Shown here: positions 27,526 to 37,025 of the stretch, in pieces | How positions within the stretch are numbered: position 1 is the first letter of the stretch | Layout of the letters: every line of letters begins with the position of its first letter | DNA from: Candidatus Bathyarchaeota archaeon | Lineage (GTDB): Archaea; Thermoproteota; Bathyarchaeia; 40CM-2-53-6 | Assembly: GCA_005882895.1 (NCBI GenBank) | Contig: VBBD01000012.1 | Coordinates: forward strand, 1-50,281 | Reading direction: 5' to 3' | Length of the DNA: 50,281 nt | Notes under the pieces: model-generated | What the model saw: only the letters and a program-made list of their open reading frames with translations | The model's database searches: none | Told to the model about the DNA's origin: nothing | Program-made: the position numbers and the translations under genes

Positions 27526-28920
27526 ATGAGGGCCGCTGTCGGCATAGACGACATAGCCGTCTACATTCCCCGATTGTACTTGGAGCTCGCTGACGAGAAT
27601 CGGCCGGAGAAACCAACGGAGTTCTCTATGGCCAGAAAGTCGGACCCGTCAAAGTATCTTCATGGTATTGGAATCGCCAAGATGTCCATCCCGGACACTT
27701 ACCAGGACAGCGCGGTCTTGGCAGCGAACGCAATCTTCGAGTTAATCGAGAGAAACAATGTTCACCCCTCAAGTCTAGCCAGAATCGACATAGCCACAGA
27801 AACCGGGGTAGACGAATCCAAACCTGTAGCAGCCTACGTTCACGGAATGCTGGAACAAAAATATGGTAAAGGATCTCTGAAGAGAACCTCAGGTGTCGAG
27901 TACAAGTTCGCATGCGTGAGCACCGCAGACGCTCTGGAAAGTTCACTCGACTGGGCGTGGGCAGGCAGAAGCAATGGAAAATACAGTGTAATCTGCGCAA
28001 CCGACATAGCCAGGTATCCGCTTACTAGCCCCGGAGAACCCACCCAGGGAGCTGGGGCGGTCGCCCTTCTTGTCAAGGAGGATCCTCGTTTGCTAGCGAT
28101 CGACCCGGTCATCGGCACCCACATGGAGGACGAGGATGATTTCTGGAGACCGCTATTCTCGACGACTGCGGTAGTCCATGGGAAACATTCTGAGAGATGT
28201 TATCTGAGAGCTATGGAGGGCGCGGTGGACGACTGGGCTGAACAGGCAATTGCTTCCGGTATCATTAGGGCTGGACCGGGCGAGTCGTTAGTAGATCACG
28301 TCGGTCCCATGTCTTTTCATGTCCCGTACCCGAAAATGGCTGAGAAAGCTTTCGCGTACCTGTTGAGACATTTCTGGCGAGGCCTCCCTCGATGGAAACA
28401 GATTCTGCGCGAAATCGGCGAGGAACCCAAAGCAGACCGCTACAAGAAGAGAGAAGAATTCGAGAAGGCGGAAGCTGATTACATGAAACTCTTCATGGAG
28501 ACACATCAATTCCAGACTGAGTATCTGGACAAGGTAGCGGACGGACTTGTGCACGCCAGGGAAAGCGGCAACAGCTATTCCGCCTCAGAGAAAAGCTGCC
28601 TCTCAATGCTGTTAGAGACTAAGGCGATGCGGGGAACTGATCTCGCAGGGAAGAGAGGAGGGTCGGGAAACTATGGTAGCGGGTGCAAGGCCAAAGCATC
28701 GAGCTGGACTGTTCGTGAAGAATGGGCGGCCACTGCAAAGAAATTCGGACACGCCGAGAAACTACATCATCGCCGACCAATATCTCTCGCGGAGTATGAA
28801 ATCCTGCACGAAGGAAAACCGTTCCCAGATGGAAGAAAATTTGTGGCAGAACCCGAGAACGAGTTCGTTCTAGTAGACGTGACCTCTCAGGGCTATCGAC
28901 ACTACAAGTTTGCCGACTGA
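27526..28920 (+). CDS. hydroxymethylglutaryl-CoA synthase
   Basis: This enzyme condenses acetyl-CoA with acetoacetyl-CoA in the mevalonate pathway to archaeal isoprenoid lipids. The catalytic residues are all present: Glu92 (ATETGVDE), Cys130 (KFACVST) and His265 (MSFHVPYPKM). At 464 aa it is the long eukaryote/bacteria-like type, with a charged helical insertion at about 295-340. The frame reaches back to GTG 27454, but the family N-terminus GIDDIAVYIP starts right after ATG 27526. The PLD gene begins directly after its stop codon. Confidence 0.92.
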   Translation: MRAAVGIDDIAVYIPRLYLELADENRPEKPTEFSMARKSDPSKYLHGIGIAKMSIPDTYQDSAVLAANAIFELIERNNVHPSSLARIDIATETGVDESKPVAAYVHGMLEQKYGKGSLKRTSGVEYKFACVSTADALESSLDWAWAGRSNGKYSVICATDIARYPLTSPGEPTQGAGAVALLVKEDPRLLAIDPVIGTHMEDEDDFWRPLFSTTAVVHGKHSERCYLRAMEGAVDDWAEQAIASGIIRAGPGESLVDHVGPMSFHVPYPKMAEKAFAYLLRHFWRGLPRWKQILREIGEEPKADRYKKREEFEKAEADYMKLFMETHQFQTEYLDKVADGLVHARESGNSYSASEKSCLSMLLETKAMRGTDLAGKRGGSGNYGSGCKAKASSWTVREEWAATAKKFGHAEKLHHRRPISLAEYEILHEGKPFPDGRKFVAEPENEFVLVDVTSQGYRHYKFAD

Positions 28921-29943
28921 TTGCAAGCTCAGAGTCAGCAGTCAGCTCCTCTCGAATTACTTCGGTCAAGTGTTCACGGTTTCAAACCGTTATTCAAGCA
29001 AGACCCGCAAACATGGCCGATTATGAGCGAGCTGGGGGAACAGGGGCCGAGTGAAGAAGACGAACTCGTCCTAGTTTTTAGGCCGCCCGAGAATCCTGCG
29101 GCCCAGGTAGCAGTAGAGACCCCTTTCAGGGGGCATAGAGTCAGGCTTGACGAGCTTCTAGATTGGTTCAAGGCCCTCAGAGTGGATTCGATTGAGCTCT
29201 GGATCGAGGGCGCAAAGACGTCTGGAAGGAACACCGAGCTTTTTCTATCGACAGAAGGCAAGACTGGAGCGAAGATCACCCTCAAACCACATTCTGACGT
29301 CGTATCAAAGGAACTCTCTCTTGACCAAATCGTAAGATCTTCTCCCTCGAATGCGCCTGGAGAACTGCCAGGGAATGCGGCGAATTTCTCTGCAAAACAA
29401 GTTCAAACTGTAGCAGTCACTTCCGAGTCGCTTGTAACGGCCTTCTTTTCGCCCAAAGGAGGAATTGAACAACAGATTCTCACGAGCATAGGTGGAGCGG
29501 TGGCAACTATTGAGATGGCGGCCTACGCGTTCACAAACGAGAATATCGCGAACGCCCTCGTCGACGCAATCAATCGAGGAGTCAAGGTGGCCTTGGTTAT
29601 GGACAGGTCCGAGACAAAGGGCCCCCAAGCTTCGTTGCATGACGAGTTGGAGAAGGCGGGAACGGCGATTCGGTTGATTTCCCCGCCGGGAGGGATAATG
29701 CACGACAAGTTCATAGTCGTGGACGGCAAGAGCGTTGAGTGGGGGAGCTACAATTATACCGGCCGGGCGGAAGAAGCGAATTTCGAGAACGCCACCTTCC
29801 TGTCCAGTGGCAACTTAGCCCAAAAATACCACTCAGACTTCGTGTCAATATACAACCAAGCAACTCCTGAGGCTCAGGGAGTTAGACGTCCAATACGACG
29901 ATTCTTGAGGAGACTAAGATCGCGGTTTAAGCCGAGAGGATGA
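28921..29943 (+). CDS. phospholipase D-like protein with one HKD motif
   Basis: This 340-aa protein has a single PLD domain in its C-terminal half. The motif is HDKFIVVD, followed by the GSYN loop (WGSYNYT) and a conserved Glu/Asn (EEANFEN). Single-motif PLDs (Nuc type) work as dimers and hydrolyse phosphodiesters. The N-terminal 150 residues are an unrecognised alpha/beta domain. A very basic tail (RRPIRRFLRRLRSRF) could bind nucleic acid or membrane. The TTG start is immediately after the HMG-CoA synthase TGA, so translation is coupled; a later start inside the N-terminal domain cannot be excluded. Confidence 0.8.
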   Translation: MQAQSQQSAPLELLRSSVHGFKPLFKQDPQTWPIMSELGEQGPSEEDELVLVFRPPENPAAQVAVETPFRGHRVRLDELLDWFKALRVDSIELWIEGAKTSGRNTELFLSTEGKTGAKITLKPHSDVVSKELSLDQIVRSSPSNAPGELPGNAANFSAKQVQTVAVTSESLVTAFFSPKGGIEQQILTSIGGAVATIEMAAYAFTNENIANALVDAINRGVKVALVMDRSETKGPQASLHDELEKAGTAIRLISPPGGIMHDKFIVVDGKSVEWGSYNYTGRAEEANFENATFLSSGNLAQKYHSDFVSIYNQATPEAQGVRRPIRRFLRRLRSRFKPRG

Positions 29944-30110
29944 AGCTCTCCGATAATTGGGAACTTGCCTAGAGTGAAGTTGAGAGAGCCCCAAAAAAAA
30001 TGTAATAATCTCAAGACAACGCTCGAAACCCGCCGAGTAGCTATGCGAGTATGGAGAAGCCACTTCTTCCAAGAACCTATCTAAACTGAGCTTTCTCCTA
30101 CTTCGGAATC

Positions 30111-30897
30111 ATGAGCGGAAAAATCGTTGTGATCACTGGAGCGAGTAGCGGAATCGGCGCTGCGCTATCCCGGCAACTTGCCTCCCAAGGTCATCAACTC
30201 GTTATTGCCGCAAGGCGGGAGAACGAGCTAAAGCAAGTTGCAGCCCAAACTGAATCAAGGGCAATCCCGGTAGTTACCGATGTTACCCGTAGAGCGGACC
30301 TTGAGAACCTACGCGACTTCGCTCTGAAAAAGCACAGCCACATAGATGTCTGGGTGAATAACGCAGGGCGAGGCATCACTAAGACTGTAATGGAACTGAC
30401 TGACCAAGAATTCGATAGCATCATAGACGTGGTTTTGAAATCTGTTTTCTACGGAACCCAGACGATAGTTCCGCACTTCCAAGGGCGGGGAAGGGCATAT
30501 GATCAACATTTCGTCCTTCCTGGGCAGAGTTCCGCTGGTTTCGAACCGATCCGTTTACAGCGCGGCAAAGAGCGCGGTCAACGTTCTGACGGCGAATCTA
30601 CGCATGGATCCCAAGGCAAAGTACCCCAAGATCAAAGTCTCACTTGTAATGCCAGGCATTGTGGACACCGACTTCCACCGCGTCGCGGGAACAATAATGG
30701 CGGTGAAGGCTGGGAGCCAGGTGGGTCCTCAGAGGGTGCAATCCGCCGACGAGGTCGCAACACAAATCGCGTCACTCATAGCCCATCCAGTCGCGGAACT
30801 CTACACTAATCCCGCTTCATCAGAATTGGCCAGACAATACTATGCGGACGTAGGAGCTTTCGAAGAGAATATGGCCACACGGTCGTCTGGCACCTAA
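30111..30897 (+). pseudogene. short-chain dehydrogenase/reductase interrupted by a frameshift
   Basis: The first frame (ATG 30111) has the NAD(P) site TGASSGIG and NNAG (about residue 84). It derails near 30485-30497, in a G-rich stretch. The +1 frame continues the same family from MINISSFLGR through the active-site YSAAK to the stop at 30897. Read through, the product is a normal SDR of about 261 aa. Either one base is extra in the sequence or the gene is inactive. It converges with the antiporter gene (6 bp apart). Confidence 0.85.
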
Positions 30898-30903
30898 TCA
30901 CCT

Positions 30904-32052
30904 TCAGGGTCTGTCTGCAGGGCGCGTTAGTCTGTCGATTAGTGGGGATGCAAGGGCAGTTACGAGAACTGCTAAACCTGCTACAGGGTAGAGTTGCGGG
31001 CCAACCAGTCCGGCATCAACCCCTGTCTTGGCGAGCACTAGTGAGAACTCTCCGCGGGGAATCAGAATCGAACCGACCAGAATGGGACGTCCGATTCTGG
31101 CGAGACGTGCTCCGATGAAGCCTCCAGCAAATTTTCCAAAGACAGCACCCGCCAAGATAACCACAAGCGGGAGGCCAACGGATAGTGCAGTCGACGTGTC
31201 GATGAGGGTCCCCATCGAGAGAAAGAAAAACACGATGAAGGCGTCCTTGAGGGGCAGGATCTTCTCCCTGACATACCTCGACTGCTTGACGGGCATAAAG
31301 AATCCAACCAACAGAGCCCCAATCGCGGGCGAAAAACCGAGATAGTCTGAAAGTACCCCGAACAGGAAACCGAAAGACAAAGCCAGGAGAAATGCGACCT
31401 CTCCGATCTCCAGCTCGTACTGGCTCACCTTGTTGATCAGCCGCGGACCGAGATATCTGCCAAACCCGAAGCTTGCGATGAACAAGAAAAATCCCTTTGC
31501 CGCGATGAATAATAGCCCTGACGCCTGAACCTGGCCTCCCCCAGCAAGCTCAGGAGTAAGGAAGAGCAAGAAAACCGCAATTACATCTTCCACAACCATC
31601 ACCATCATTAGTGCGGTGAAATTTTCATCATTCTCAGGGGAGCGATCGAGAATCAATTTTGCAACTATAGCCGTGCTGCTGAGACCAAGGACAGACCCAA
31701 GAAAGAGGGCCGTCCCGAGATCCCAGCCGGCAGAAAGAGCTGACAGGACACTGGCGGAGAAGGCGACAAGAAACTCCACCGTACTCAGAACGAGGACTCT
31801 TGACCCGACCTCCCCAAACTTGCGTGGGTCGAGTTCGAGCCCCACAACGAACAAGAGGAGTATTATTCCGAGGGTCGCTAGAAAGTCAATGGCTGTTGTG
31901 TCCCGGATCAATCCGAGACCAAAGGGTCCAACGAGCATTCCTGCGACTAGTTGGCCGACGATCATAGGGAGGCCAAGCCGGTAGAAGAGGAGACTGACGA
32001 GAAGAGCGGCAGCCACAGCAATTCCCACATCCAGTAGGAAAGTTGTCTGCAA
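30904..32052 (-). CDS. Kef/CPA2-type cation:proton antiporter
   Basis: This 382-aa membrane protein has about 12 helices and the features of monovalent cation:proton antiporter-2. A discontinuous-helix region is seen in GLSSTAIVAKLI and a second half contains ILIPRGEFSLVLAK. There is no C-terminal RCK/TrkA-N domain, so gating by nucleotide is not expected. It exchanges Na+ or K+ for H+. ATG 32052. It is divergent from the DUF998-like gene. Confidence 0.9.
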   Translation of the reverse strand: MQTTFLLDVGIAVAAALLVSLLFYRLGLPMIVGQLVAGMLVGPFGLGLIRDTTAIDFLATLGIILLLFVVGLELDPRKFGEVGSRVLVLSTVEFLVAFSASVLSALSAGWDLGTALFLGSVLGLSSTAIVAKLILDRSPENDENFTALMMVMVVEDVIAVFLLFLTPELAGGGQVQASGLLFIAAKGFFLFIASFGFGRYLGPRLINKVSQYELEIGEVAFLLALSFGFLFGVLSDYLGFSPAIGALLVGFFMPVKQSRYVREKILPLKDAFIVFFFLSMGTLIDTSTALSVGLPLVVILAGAVFGKFAGGFIGARLARIGRPILVGSILIPRGEFSLVLAKTGVDAGLVGPQLYPVAGLAVLVTALASPLIDRLTRPADRP

Positions 32053-32224
32053 GAACGAGCCAAGGTAACCCGCGCGTTAGTGCTAAAGCACTTTCTCAAT
32101 GGAAACTTGGCTGTCAGAACCAATCAGAATCCGGCTCTGCTGTGAATGGTTAACTAGTTGTTTCATTCCGTTTCGTTCCTAGGGAACGTAGTCGAGCCAC
32201 GCAAGAGCCTTCTTGGCTTGAGGA

Positions 32225-32923
32225 TTGTGGGTTTTATCACGACTAAGCGTGCAGGGCGTACCTCTGGCGTGGGTTGACGAATTGAGTGAACCTTCTGGGC
32301 GAAGAGTCGAGGGCCAAGGCACCGTCACTCTCGTGCTCGTTTTACTGTTCTCAATCACTCTGGTAGTCGTTCACATTATCGAGCCAGGATTGAACTTCGG
32401 CCCTCTGAGTCTGTACTCTCTCGGACCCTACGGTATAGTGATGAGAACTGGTTTCGTACTTCTCGGTCTCGCGTTTTTCTCCCTAGTAGCTGGGTTACGG
32501 GGCAGTGCGAGACCAACCACTCCCTACAGCGTTGATATGGTCATGCTTTCAATCGCCGGTGCAGGGCTTGTCACCATAGGCGCGTTCAACACAAATGATC
32601 CAGGAGCGGCTCCGACTCTCTCGGGTCTCATTCATAGTTCAGCTGCAAACATTTGGTCAATCTGCGCCTTAGTCGGAATATTACTGTTCGCTGTAGCTTT
32701 TCGGCGAGACGGCGGGAGCCTAGCCATAGGACGATTATCGAGGAATCTCGGGATCACTATAATGATAACTTATCTCGGAGGTTTCTTCGTCTTCGGAACG
32801 TATCTTGCACCGGTTCAGCCTAGACTTTTCTTCTTGCTAGTCGTGCTATGGATTTGCTTCATCGCTAACCAACTTCGATCCGGAAAACTCACAAGCGCTG
32901 CGACCGTCTCAAGCAATGATTAA
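32225..32923 (+). CDS. DUF998-like membrane protein
   Basis: This protein has six hydrophobic segments with GPYGIVMRTGFVLLGLAF and a loop with FNTNDPG-type residues, resembling DUF998 membrane proteins of unknown function. The frame opens at TTG 32225; TTG 32282 (LSEPSGRRVEG) gives a shorter, more typical N-terminus. It is followed 28 bp later by tRNA-Arg on the same strand. Confidence 0.72.
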   Translation: MWVLSRLSVQGVPLAWVDELSEPSGRRVEGQGTVTLVLVLLFSITLVVVHIIEPGLNFGPLSLYSLGPYGIVMRTGFVLLGLAFFSLVAGLRGSARPTTPYSVDMVMLSIAGAGLVTIGAFNTNDPGAAPTLSGLIHSSAANIWSICALVGILLFAVAFRRDGGSLAIGRLSRNLGITIMITYLGGFFVFGTYLAPVQPRLFFLLVVLWICFIANQLRSGKLTSAATVSSND

Positions 32924-32951
32924 CTAGTCTACCATTCTCATACTTTTTGAT

Positions 32952-33027
32952 GGGCCCGTAGTCGAGCCAGGACCAAGACGTGGGCCTTCGGAGCCCAAAA
33001 TCGTGGGTTCGAATCCCACCGGGCCCG
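32952..33027 (+). tRNA. tRNA-Arg(UCG), intronless
   Basis: The cloverleaf is complete in 76 nt: acceptor GGGCCCG/CGGGCCC, D-arm GTC/GAC, anticodon stem TGGGC/GCCCA with loop CTTCGGA (anticodon TCG), variable AAATC, and T-arm GTGGG TTCGAAT CCCAC. The discriminator is G and CCA is encoded at 33028-33030. It reads CGA codons. It is the only tRNA in the window without an intron. Confidence 0.95.
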
Positions 33028-33332
33028 CCATCATCTGTATCAGATCCCTCGGTCCATTGAAAATTGCATGTGAAGACTGAAAATTCTACCTATGTCAGAC
33101 TCGTGAAATCGAGAAGATGATACGCAAGTAGTCTCGTCAGATTGCTGTTGACTCACGAGGAAAAATCGTTAACAGGTCCAATTGCATAGAGCAGATTGGG
33201 AAGCCTAGCAAGTGGATTACGCTCAACTGCAATAGAGTCTTGACGCAGACCGGAGACATAGACATTCCTCGGAACCTCTAGCAACCGGATGAGTGAAAAC
33301 AGAGGACGGAGAGTCGGGGTCGAGTTGATCTT
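33028..33332. other. intergenic region, no gene seen
   Basis: The first three bases are the tRNA CCA. Otherwise there is one stem-loop (arms CTCGTCA and TGAC..ACGAG, about 33133-33159). I see no reading frame or RNA family I can name. Confidence 0.4.
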
Positions 33333-33842
33333 CTAGTATGGCGATGTTGGTGTCCAGGCGACGAGGGTTTCCATTGCGGTTACTCCGTTGATGCTACCTA
33401 ATTTCTCAACGGAGGTTTCTAGGAGCTCTTCTGGACTGTAGCCGTGGAATGCAGCGAATATGTCGAACTCTCCAGGAATCACGTGAGCTTCGACAAAGCT
33501 CGGGAAGGTCTTGATCTTTTGTAGAACGTTTTTGAAAGCGCCCTTCACCTTCACCAGTGCGAAGGCGATAGGATCTTCCGATTCGTCCTTTTTCGCGTTC
33601 GAGATTTTCTGCAGGGAAATTCCCGTCTGCGTAGACGCGATCCCCTTGATCTTTCTGATCTTCTCGACGATATTGAACGTCTTGTTAGGTTCGTTGGTTC
33701 TTAGCTTGATGACAAGATCGAATCTGCCTGTTACCGGTGTAACTGATTCAACATTGTTGATCTTTCGTAGTTGGCTGATGGTGCGTGTTATTCCTCCCTT
33801 GACGTTGGCAAAGACCCAGCTGGTCTGATCTGATTTCGGCAT
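33333..33842 (-). CDS. tandem Lrp/AsnC ligand-binding (RAM) domain protein without HTH
   Basis: This 169-aa protein consists of two RAM domains (about 5-80 and 88-165). Each has the beta-alpha-beta-beta-alpha pattern, for example SWVFANVKGG..VTGRFDLVIKL and AFALVKVKGA..IPGEFDIFAAF. The helix-turn-helix of ordinary Lrp is absent. Such stand-alone proteins sense amino acids and may join full Lrp proteins in mixed octamers. ATG 33842. It is a single gene. Confidence 0.85.
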   Translation of the reverse strand: MPKSDQTSWVFANVKGGITRTISQLRKINNVESVTPVTGRFDLVIKLRTNEPNKTFNIVEKIRKIKGIASTQTGISLQKISNAKKDESEDPIAFALVKVKGAFKNVLQKIKTFPSFVEAHVIPGEFDIFAAFHGYSPEELLETSVEKLGSINGVTAMETLVAWTPTSPY

Positions 33843-34033
33843 TTTTTCCCACTATTGTGGCTGGCGAACGAGGCGCCTATTTCCAATGGCGCGTACCTAG
33901 AACGTTAGCTAAGGGTAACGTCGCGTGTTCTCGTCAAGGGACTGGCTTCGTCGCGGAAGCGCATTGCAAAGTTGGGGTCGGCTGAGTTAAGGGATAGACT
34001 AAAAAAGATAGGCAGTGTTATTCGGGTACCATC

Positions 34034-34573
34034 ATGAATGAGACAACCCTCTCCCTGAAGACGAACATGCGCAAGCTCTGGGCAGATCACGCCATCTGGA
34101 CACGCCAGTACGCCGTCTCGGCACTAGACGAGGCACCCGATATGGTCGCGGCAAAAGAGAGACTTTTGAAGACTCCTGATAACATCGGCAATTCCATCGT
34201 CCCGTACTACGGCGAAGGAACAGGCAGAAAACTCGCGGAACTCTTGAGGAAACACGTCCTCTTGGGCGTCGACCTCATCGAGTTCGCCAAAGCGGGAGAT
34301 CAAAAGAGTTTCGAGACACAAGATAGCAAGTGGACCGTGAACGCTGAAGAGATAGCCGGATTCCTAAGCCAGACGAATCCTCATTGGACCAAGGACGACA
34401 TGTTTGACCTGCTCCACCAGCACTTGACCCTGACAAAGAAACAGGTCGAAGCACGGCTTGACAAGAGATGGAACGATGATGTTGCGGCTTTCGACGATGT
34501 CTTTACCGAGATCAACACGGTCGCGGACACTATCTCGCAAGGCATAATGAAACATTTCCCCGACAAGTTCTAG
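34034..34573 (+). CDS. hypothetical helical protein with conserved His/Trp motifs
   Basis: This 179-aa all-helical protein belongs to an unnamed family also found in Bacillus and relatives (recalled, not searched). Motifs are WADHAIWTRQY (about 15-25), IVPYYGEGTGRKLAELL, KWTVNAEEIAGFL and a final LLHQHLTL. The His residues at helix starts suggest a metal- or ligand-binding bundle. ATG 34034. It lies 56 bp before the thioredoxin-like gene on the same strand. Confidence 0.7.
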   Translation: MNETTLSLKTNMRKLWADHAIWTRQYAVSALDEAPDMVAAKERLLKTPDNIGNSIVPYYGEGTGRKLAELLRKHVLLGVDLIEFAKAGDQKSFETQDSKWTVNAEEIAGFLSQTNPHWTKDDMFDLLHQHLTLTKKQVEARLDKRWNDDVAAFDDVFTEINTVADTISQGIMKHFPDKF

Positions 34574-34629
34574 CAGAGACCAGAATTAGCGCTCATCAAC
34601 CCGTTAACGACGGCCGATGAGTACGATAG

Positions 34630-35190
34630 GTGCTGGAACTGGAACTTCCCCAAGCTAGAACAGAAACTTTCACAATAGGAACAGGCGCTCCAGATTTCGG
34701 GAATCTACTCGGCGTGGATGGGGAACGCTACTCTCTTTCATCCTTCCAGGATAAGAAACTGCTCGTTCTGTTGTTCATCTCAAATGGTTGCCCGACCGTG
34801 AAAGCTTGCCAAGACCGTATGATTAGGATCCAAAAGGACTACGCGCCGGAAAATGTCAAGTTACTGGCTCTCAACTCGAACAACTCGTATCTCTCTCCGG
34901 CTGACACCTACGCTGAAATGGTCCTGAGAGTTAAGGAGAAGGGTTTCAACTTTCCATACGTCAAGGATGAGGATAGGACGGTTGCGAGAGCCTATGGGGC
35001 TGTTTGCACGCCCCATGTGTTTCTGCTGGATGAGGGGAGGATGCTTCGCTACAAGGGTCGTATAGACGACTCTAGAAATCCCGAAAGAGTGACAGTGAGC
35101 GATTTGAGAAACGCAATCGACGATCTTCTCGCAAATAGGCCTGTTCGAGTTTCCGAGACAACGCCCTTTGGCTGCAACATCGTCTGGTAA
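34630..35190 (+). CDS. thioredoxin-fold (redoxin/AhpC-TSA-like) protein
   Basis: This 186-aa protein shows FGNLLGVDGERYSLSSFQDK, the active-site region NGCPTVKAC (two Cys six apart, not CxxC) and the cis-Pro loop GAVCTPHVFLLD with a third Cys. This pattern belongs to the thioredoxin-like redoxins with RIDDSRNP, often called peroxiredoxin-family proteins of unknown substrate. GTG 34630 is the start. It overlaps the GNAT frame by 23 bp. Confidence 0.85.
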   Translation: MLELELPQARTETFTIGTGAPDFGNLLGVDGERYSLSSFQDKKLLVLLFISNGCPTVKACQDRMIRIQKDYAPENVKLLALNSNNSYLSPADTYAEMVLRVKEKGFNFPYVKDEDRTVARAYGAVCTPHVFLLDEGRMLRYKGRIDDSRNPERVTVSDLRNAIDDLLANRPVRVSETTPFGCNIVW

Positions 35191-35788
35191 TTCGGCAAGA
35201 AGCTTGTCTCGTCCCTTATTGAAGGCAGGTCATGTCTACAAGCGGTTCACTCTTGCCAGCGGAAAGATGGTAACTCTGCGTGTAATTCGATGGGAAGACC
35301 TTGATGGACTTCTCTCGTTCATCAACAGCCTTGTGAAAGAGAAACAGGGAGACTCAAAGTCAGGCCTATACGCGGGATTTGACAAGAGGGTCACCCGTGA
35401 GGAAGAAGCTGAATGGCTAGCACAGTCCCTGGTGGAAATAGAAGGAGGAGTGGTTATCAACATAATCGCTGAAATCGGTGGAAAAATAATCGCAAATGGT
35501 GAGGTAACACGGGGCAGGTACAAAGACACACGCCGCCACGGACACATGGGGCTAACTATGATCAGCGGATACAGGGGACATGGCATAGGGCGCGTGATCA
35601 TCGAGACTCTCGTTCGAGAAAGCCGCAGAGCAGGACTGAGGACCCTCGACGTTGAGTTTCTTGCCGAAAACGAGACAGCTCGACGAGCCTACCAGAAGGG
35701 AGGATTCAAACAGATAGGAATAATCCCCCACAAAGTCTTCAGAGATGGAAAATACTTCGACGGCCTAATTATGGCTAGAGAACTATGA
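35168..35788 (+). CDS. GNAT acetyltransferase
   Basis: The GCN5-related fold runs from KMVTLRVIRWEDLDGLL (about 33-49) to the end. The acetyl-CoA loop is GYRGHGIGRVIIETL, and strand 6/7 contains ENETARRAYQKGGF. It acetylates an amine, either ribosomal-protein-like or small-molecule. TTG 35168 overlaps the redoxin gene; TTG 35219 is an equally plausible start because the fold begins later. Confidence 0.88.
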   Translation: MAATSSGNSARSLSRPLLKAGHVYKRFTLASGKMVTLRVIRWEDLDGLLSFINSLVKEKQGDSKSGLYAGFDKRVTREEEAEWLAQSLVEIEGGVVINIIAEIGGKIIANGEVTRGRYKDTRRHGHMGLTMISGYRGHGIGRVIIETLVRESRRAGLRTLDVEFLAENETARRAYQKGGFKQIGIIPHKVFRDGKYFDGLIMAREL

Positions 35789-35828
35789 TCCGATTCTGTT
35801 CTCAGAAGAAAAGAGGCTCATTCTTGAG

Positions 35829-36488
35829 TTACCATTTTACTGGGTCTTGCGGTTTCTCCTGGCTCCTCCAGAGGTAGAGTGTGGCAATGGAACAATAGGG
35901 ATGCCAATTTTTCGACAATTGTTCGAATTTTTCTTTTGTCGGCAGTTTTCGTAATCGGTAGATTTTCTGGGCAGCTTTCTGAAGCCCAAGATCGTCGACT
36001 GGTAGAACGTCTGTGCGTCCTAGGACGAAGATGAGAAACATTTCGGCGGTCCATCTTCCGATCCCCTTTACCTCGTCAAGTTCTTTCACGACCTCCTCGC
36101 TTGGAAGATCGGAAAATCGTTTGAGATCCAGCGTGCCGTTCTCGATTCTCTCGGATAGATCTCGTATGTATCTGATCTTCTGCGGGGATAATCCGCTTGC
36201 GCGCAGATGTTTCTCCTCAGTATCGAGGTATTGGCGGGGCCGAGGAATCTTGCCATCGTAGATCTGTTTGAACCGGTTGAGTATCGCACGCGCTGCGGCT
36301 CCGGCCAATTGCTGGAAAATTATCGAGCCGACCAGCGCCTCGTAGTGATCGTCGTCCAATCGAAACTCGTAGGCTCCCAAGCGGTTGATGATCTTTGCTA
36401 GTGCGGAGTCGTTTTTCTTGAGGTGTTTCATTCCCTTGGTCCAAACGCGTTTCTCAGCCAGGTTTGCTTCTGTCAATTTTTGAGTCAA
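35829..36488 (-). CDS. AlkA-like DNA-3-methyladenine glycosylase (HhH-GPD)
   Basis: This 219-aa HhH-GPD base-excision enzyme has the hairpin LDEVKGIGRWTAEMFLIF followed by the catalytic Asp in LPVDDLGL. The substrate-side helix is LVGSIIFQQLAGAAAR. It lacks the N-terminal TBP-like domain of E. coli AlkA and is the compact archaeal type. It removes alkylated purines. With the Tag-like gene at 13218 the window holds two glycosylases for alkylation damage. ATG 36488; divergent from dcd. Confidence 0.9.
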   Translation of the reverse strand: MTQKLTEANLAEKRVWTKGMKHLKKNDSALAKIINRLGAYEFRLDDDHYEALVGSIIFQQLAGAAARAILNRFKQIYDGKIPRPRQYLDTEEKHLRASGLSPQKIRYIRDLSERIENGTLDLKRFSDLPSEEVVKELDEVKGIGRWTAEMFLIFVLGRTDVLPVDDLGLQKAAQKIYRLRKLPTKEKFEQLSKNWHPYCSIATLYLWRSQEKPQDPVKW

Positions 36489-36542
36489 TCCAGTGTCCCT
36501 TCAAGCTTTGAATAGTGAGCGCTGGTTGAAGGAGACTTGTCA

Positions 36543-37025
36543 ATGGTACTCTCGGACAAAGAGATCTCTTCTGCAATCAAGAACGGAGAGCTGAGAATCC
36601 TCCCTCCGGAATTCAAGCTGAATCCTGCAGGAGTGGACCTGCGCGTTGATCGGAATATCCAACTTAAACCGAAACAACATTTGCTAGTCGCTAGCATCGA
36701 ACGAGTCGAACTCTCTCATCGTATTGTCGGATTTTTACATCTTCGCTCGTCTCTGGCCCGTGAAGGATTGTTTGCGAGTCTTGCTCTGGTGGATCCGGGC
36801 TTTCGCGGGCAGCTCACTGTCAGTCTCTATAATTCTGGAGACAGCGCTGTCAATCTCGCGAAGGGTGAGAGGTTCATCCAGCTCTCTCTGTTAAGACTTG
36901 GAAAGCCCGCGATCAAAGAATACGTCGGACGCTACCAGAATAGTAGCGGAGTAGTTGCGAGTCGTCGCCGAAAAAAATCACACATGCCAAAAATGGAAAG
37001 CGTTATACATGGTAGCAGTGGCTAA
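36543..37025 (+). CDS. dcd: dCTP deaminase/dUTPase-family protein
   Basis: This 160-aa protein has MVLSDKEISSAI, then the nucleotide-binding LRSSLAREGL and LVDPGFRGQLTVSLYN, typical of the trimeric dCTP deaminase/dUTPase fold. It is shorter than many Dcd proteins (about 180-200 aa), with a reduced C-terminus. ATG 36543 is used; a TTG two codons earlier is in frame. It overlaps gfcR by 17 bp, suggesting that pyrimidine supply and the PRTase regulator are expressed together. Confidence 0.88.
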   Translation: MVLSDKEISSAIKNGELRILPPEFKLNPAGVDLRVDRNIQLKPKQHLLVASIERVELSHRIVGFLHLRSSLAREGLFASLALVDPGFRGQLTVSLYNSGDSAVNLAKGERFIQLSLLRLGKPAIKEYVGRYQNSSGVVASRRRKKSHMPKMESVIHGSSG

